The notes below the pieces were generated by a model. The model saw only the letters and a list, made by a program, of their open reading frames with translations, was not told where the DNA came from and ran no database searches. A stretch of 64,000 nt of DNA. Source: Rodentibacter haemolyticus. Its GTDB lineage: Bacteria > Pseudomonadota > Gammaproteobacteria > Enterobacterales > Pasteurellaceae. Location of the stretch: NCBI RefSeq assembly GCF_015356115.1, contig NZ_CP063056.1, forward strand, positions 310,001 through 374,000, given 5' to 3'. This document shows, one piece after another, positions 61,809-64,000 of the stretch (the first letter of the stretch is position 1; the number at the start of each line of letters is the position of its first letter). Made by a program: the position numbers and the translations under genes.

Positions 61809-62225
61809 ATGATTTGGAAAAAACCATTTACCCTAACCCAACTCAATAAAATGGGAAAAAACTGTGCGGTAGGTCATCTTGGTATTGAGATCTCCGCCTT
61901 TGGCGATGATTGGATTGAAGCCACAATGCCGGTGGATAACCGCACCACCCAACCTTTCGGGCTTTTGCACGGTGGCATTTCCGTCGCTTTGGCAGAAACC
62001 GTAGGATCGCTCGCCGGCTTTCTTTGCGTGGAAGAAGGTAAGGCAGCGGTGGGATTAGATATCAATGCCAATCATCTTCGCCCGGTAAAAAACGGAAAAG
62101 TGATAGCAAAGGCTACACCTATCAATTTAAGTAAAAATATCCATGTTTGGCAAATTGACATCCGTAATGAACAAGATAAACTTTGCTGCGTTTCACGATT
62201 AACGCTTTCTATTATTAATTTATGA
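61809..62225 (+). CDS. menI: Hotdog-fold acyl-CoA thioesterase (MenI/YdiI type, HI1161-like)
   Basis: 138 residues. The hotdog motif FGLLHGGISVALAETVGS contains the catalytic Glu63 and His54. Family members split 1,4-dihydroxy-2-naphthoyl-CoA in menaquinone synthesis and also other aromatic or long-chain acyl-CoAs; which substrate applies here is not shown. The stop overlaps the hemH ATG (ATGA, 62222-62225), so the two are coupled. GGAG lies upstream of the ATG. Confidence 0.85.
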   Translation: MIWKKPFTLTQLNKMGKNCAVGHLGIEISAFGDDWIEATMPVDNRTTQPFGLLHGGISVALAETVGSLAGFLCVEEGKAAVGLDINANHLRPVKNGKVIAKATPINLSKNIHVWQIDIRNEQDKLCCVSRLTLSIINL

Positions 62226-63193
62226 CCCTAACAAAAAAAATCGGTGTTATTTTAGCCAATTTAGGTACACCGGAGGAGCCGACGCCTGCCGCAATTTCCC
62301 GCTATTTACGGGAATTTTTATCAGATCCCCGCATTGTTGACTTACCGCGCTGGAAATGGTTGCCGTTACTCAAATTCGTTATTTTGCCGCCACGCGCCAA
62401 ACGAATTGCAAAAAATTATCAAGCCATTTGGACAGAACAAGGTTCGCCGTTGCTTGCAATCACAAAACAGCAACAAAAGGCATTACAACACTATTTGTCC
62501 GAACAAAATATCGACGCACAAGTAGAAATTGCCATGACTTACGGCAATCCGTCTATGCAAAGTGCGGTGGAAAAATTGCTTGAAAATCAGGTAGAGAAAA
62601 TAATCGTACTGCCGCTTTATCCGCAATACTCCAGCACAACGACCGGCGCATTATTCGATGTTTTCGCAAAAGCACTGAAAAATACTAAAAACATTCCGGC
62701 ATTTGAATTCATTCATTCTTATCATTTAGATGAAAACTATATCAATGCGTTGGTTGAATCCATTAAAGTGCGGTTAAAATCAGAGGAGTTTTTATTATTT
62801 TCTTATCACGGCATTCCATTGCGTTATGAAGAAATGGGCGACTATTATCGCGAACACTGTAAGCAAACCACCCTTGCCATCGTTGATAAACTCGGCTTAA
62901 CGGAAAATCAATGGGGAATGACATTCCAGTCCCGTTTTGGACGTGAAGAATGGTTACAACCCTATACGGATCAATTTTTAGAATCTGCTGCGACACAAGG
63001 TATTCATAAAATCGCCGTGGTTTGCCCCGGTTTTTCCGTAGATTGTTTAGAAACCATTGAGGAAATTGATACGGAAAACCGTGAAAATTTTCTGAATAAC
63101 GGTGGGCAATCCTATCAATATATCCCTGCATTAAATGCCGATCCTATACATATTGAAATGATGGGTAAATTGATTTTACAAAAAATCTTATAA
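62222..63193 (+). CDS. hemH: Ferrochelatase
   Basis: 323 residues. GVILANLGTPEEPTP (N-terminus), the metal-site His in LFSYHGIP (His196) and the Glu in CLETIEEID (about 268) are all present. The enzyme inserts iron into protoporphyrin IX, the last step of heme synthesis. Haemophilus influenzae keeps hemH although it lacks earlier steps, so its presence does not prove complete heme synthesis. Two DNA uptake sequences lie in the gene (about 62562, 62767). Confidence 0.96.
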   Translation: MTLTKKIGVILANLGTPEEPTPAAISRYLREFLSDPRIVDLPRWKWLPLLKFVILPPRAKRIAKNYQAIWTEQGSPLLAITKQQQKALQHYLSEQNIDAQVEIAMTYGNPSMQSAVEKLLENQVEKIIVLPLYPQYSSTTTGALFDVFAKALKNTKNIPAFEFIHSYHLDENYINALVESIKVRLKSEEFLLFSYHGIPLRYEEMGDYYREHCKQTTLAIVDKLGLTENQWGMTFQSRFGREEWLQPYTDQFLESAATQGIHKIAVVCPGFSVDCLETIEEIDTENRENFLNNGGQSYQYIPALNADPIHIEMMGKLILQKIL

Positions 63194-63204
63194 TCTATAA
63201 AAAA

Positions 63205-63228
63205 TGGGACGCCAAATATGGTGTCCCA
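63205..63228. terminator. Terminator between hemH and selD
   Basis: TGGGACGCCA (63205-63214) pairs with TGGTGTCCCA (63219-63228) through one G-T pair around AATA. T-rich sequence follows on the plus side, A-rich (T-rich on minus) before. It can serve both convergent genes. Confidence 0.8.
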
Positions 63229-63243
63229 AGTTGTTATGTTTTT

Positions 63244-64000
63244 TTAGCTCACTTCAACAAAAATTTCACCTTTCGGATCTTTTGCTTTCAACACACCGAC
63301 TTCATAAATATCAATACCGGCTTGTTGGGCAATCGTCAAAATTTCTTGCTCGCTTTCGGGTTTTACCGCCAGTAGCAAACCGCCTGAAGTTTGCGGATCG
63401 CACAACACGGCTTTCTGGTGATCCGACATTGCACCGACTTTATGACCATAGCTGTCAAAATTACGTGTCGTTCCGCCCGGCACACAACCTTCCAAAATAT
63501 ATTCCTGCACGCCCTTTAAAGTAGGGATTTTATCGAAAAAGATCTCGGCATTTAAATTTGATCCTTCACACATTTCGATTAAATGGCCGAGCAAACCGAA
63601 TCCGGTTACATCCGTCATCGCCGTAACGCCGCTGACTTCAGAAAATCGGCTACCGATGCTATTTAGCCGACACATCTCTTCAGTGGCTAATCCCTGATGT
63701 TCGGGTTTTAATTTGCCTTTTTTCTCCGCCGTAGTCAGTATGCCGATGCCTAGCGGTTTCGTTAAATAAAGTTTACAGCCTTCTTGTGCGGAAGCATTAC
63801 GTTTTACTTTTTCCGTATTAATTACGCCTGTTACCGCTAAACCGAACATAGGTTCAGGTGCGTCAATGGAATGTCCACCGGCAAGCGCAATTCCTGCTTG
63901 ATGACAAGTAAAACGTCCGCCCTCTACAATTTTTTGTGCAATTTCTGCCGGTAATTTATTAATTGGAAAACCTAAAATCGCAATCGCCATAATCGGTTTG
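63244..64000 (-). CDS. selD: Selenide, water dikinase (5' end cut by the window)
   Basis: The last 252 or so codons of a gene of about 347. The frame continues to the window edge (…KPIMAIAILG at 64000), so the true start and the Cys/Sec active site near residue 17 are outside. Visible motifs: GGHSIDAPEPMFGLAVTG, DVTGFGLLGHL, CDPQTSGGLL, all typical SelD. It makes selenophosphate for selenocysteine tRNA and tRNA modification. Confidence 0.94.
   Translation of the reverse strand, partial: KPIMAIAILGFPINKLPAEIAQKIVEGGRFTCHQAGIALAGGHSIDAPEPMFGLAVTGVINTEKVKRNASAQEGCKLYLTKPLGIGILTTAEKKGKLKPEHQGLATEEMCRLNSIGSRFSEVSGVTAMTDVTGFGLLGHLIEMCEGSNLNAEIFFDKIPTLKGVQEYILEGCVPGGTTRNFDSYGHKVGAMSDHQKAVLCDPQTSGGLLLAVKPESEQEILTIAQQAGIDIYEVGVLKAKDPKGEIFVEVS

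Overview
The window is a Pasteurellaceae chromosome of the Haemophilus influenzae / Aggregatibacter type. Perfect H. influenzae-type DNA uptake sequences (AAGTGCGGT) are scattered through it, and gene strings known from Haemophilus occur in order: thiB-thiP-thiQ-bioB, and grxD / ompA(P5) / ydiJ / menI-like / hemH. The species cannot be fixed from sequence alone.

Positions 1 to about 42,660 are one end of an integrative and conjugative element (ICE) of the ICEHin1056 / PFGI-1 class (genomic-island type IV secretion, MPF-G). The other end, with the integrase and second att site, lies outside the window. Reading leftward from the tRNA genes: (a) a replication/maintenance block 34.0-42.6 kb: parA, dnaB, parB-like, DUF2857, an STY4528-type replication gene, a 32-unit 40-bp palindromic tandem array, the TIGR03761 and DUF3158 genes; (b) an accessory block 22.9-33.7 kb with ssb, topB, the STY4534/DUF3577 gene, vapD with a DUF1640-like partner, many unrecognised small genes, a repeated palindromic operator-like element, and two candidate non-coding RNAs; (c) the conjugation block 2.6-22.7 kb: PilL-N lipoprotein, TIGR03759, lytic transglycosylase, an M41-like membrane protease, TIGR03765, TraD coupling protein, TIGR03747, then after an inserted BsuBI/PstI-type restriction-modification pair the RAQPRD protein and a series in the order pilin-like / TraL / TraE / TraK / TraB / TraV / TraC-like, ending with a TraG-N protein; (d) cargo 0-2.6 kb: a secreted protein, an orphan VapB-like antitoxin, a TacA-TacT-like pair with an operator, and a small membrane protein.

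The ICE abuts the 3' end of tRNA-Lys in a tRNA-Gly-Cys-Leu-Lys cluster (42,664-43,056). From 43.1 kb on the sequence is chromosomal: metB, trxA, putA and putP (proline use, with a CRP-type site before putA), bioB, the thiamine transporter thiBPQ under a TPP riboswitch, grxD, two TPM-domain genes with lemA, ompA, ydiJ, a hotdog thioesterase, hemH, and selD cut by the window edge.

The items most worth following are the covarying palindrome array at 35.26-36.56 kb, the four-copy operator at 23.1-25.4 kb, and the structured non-coding stretch between the DUF3577 gene and topB.
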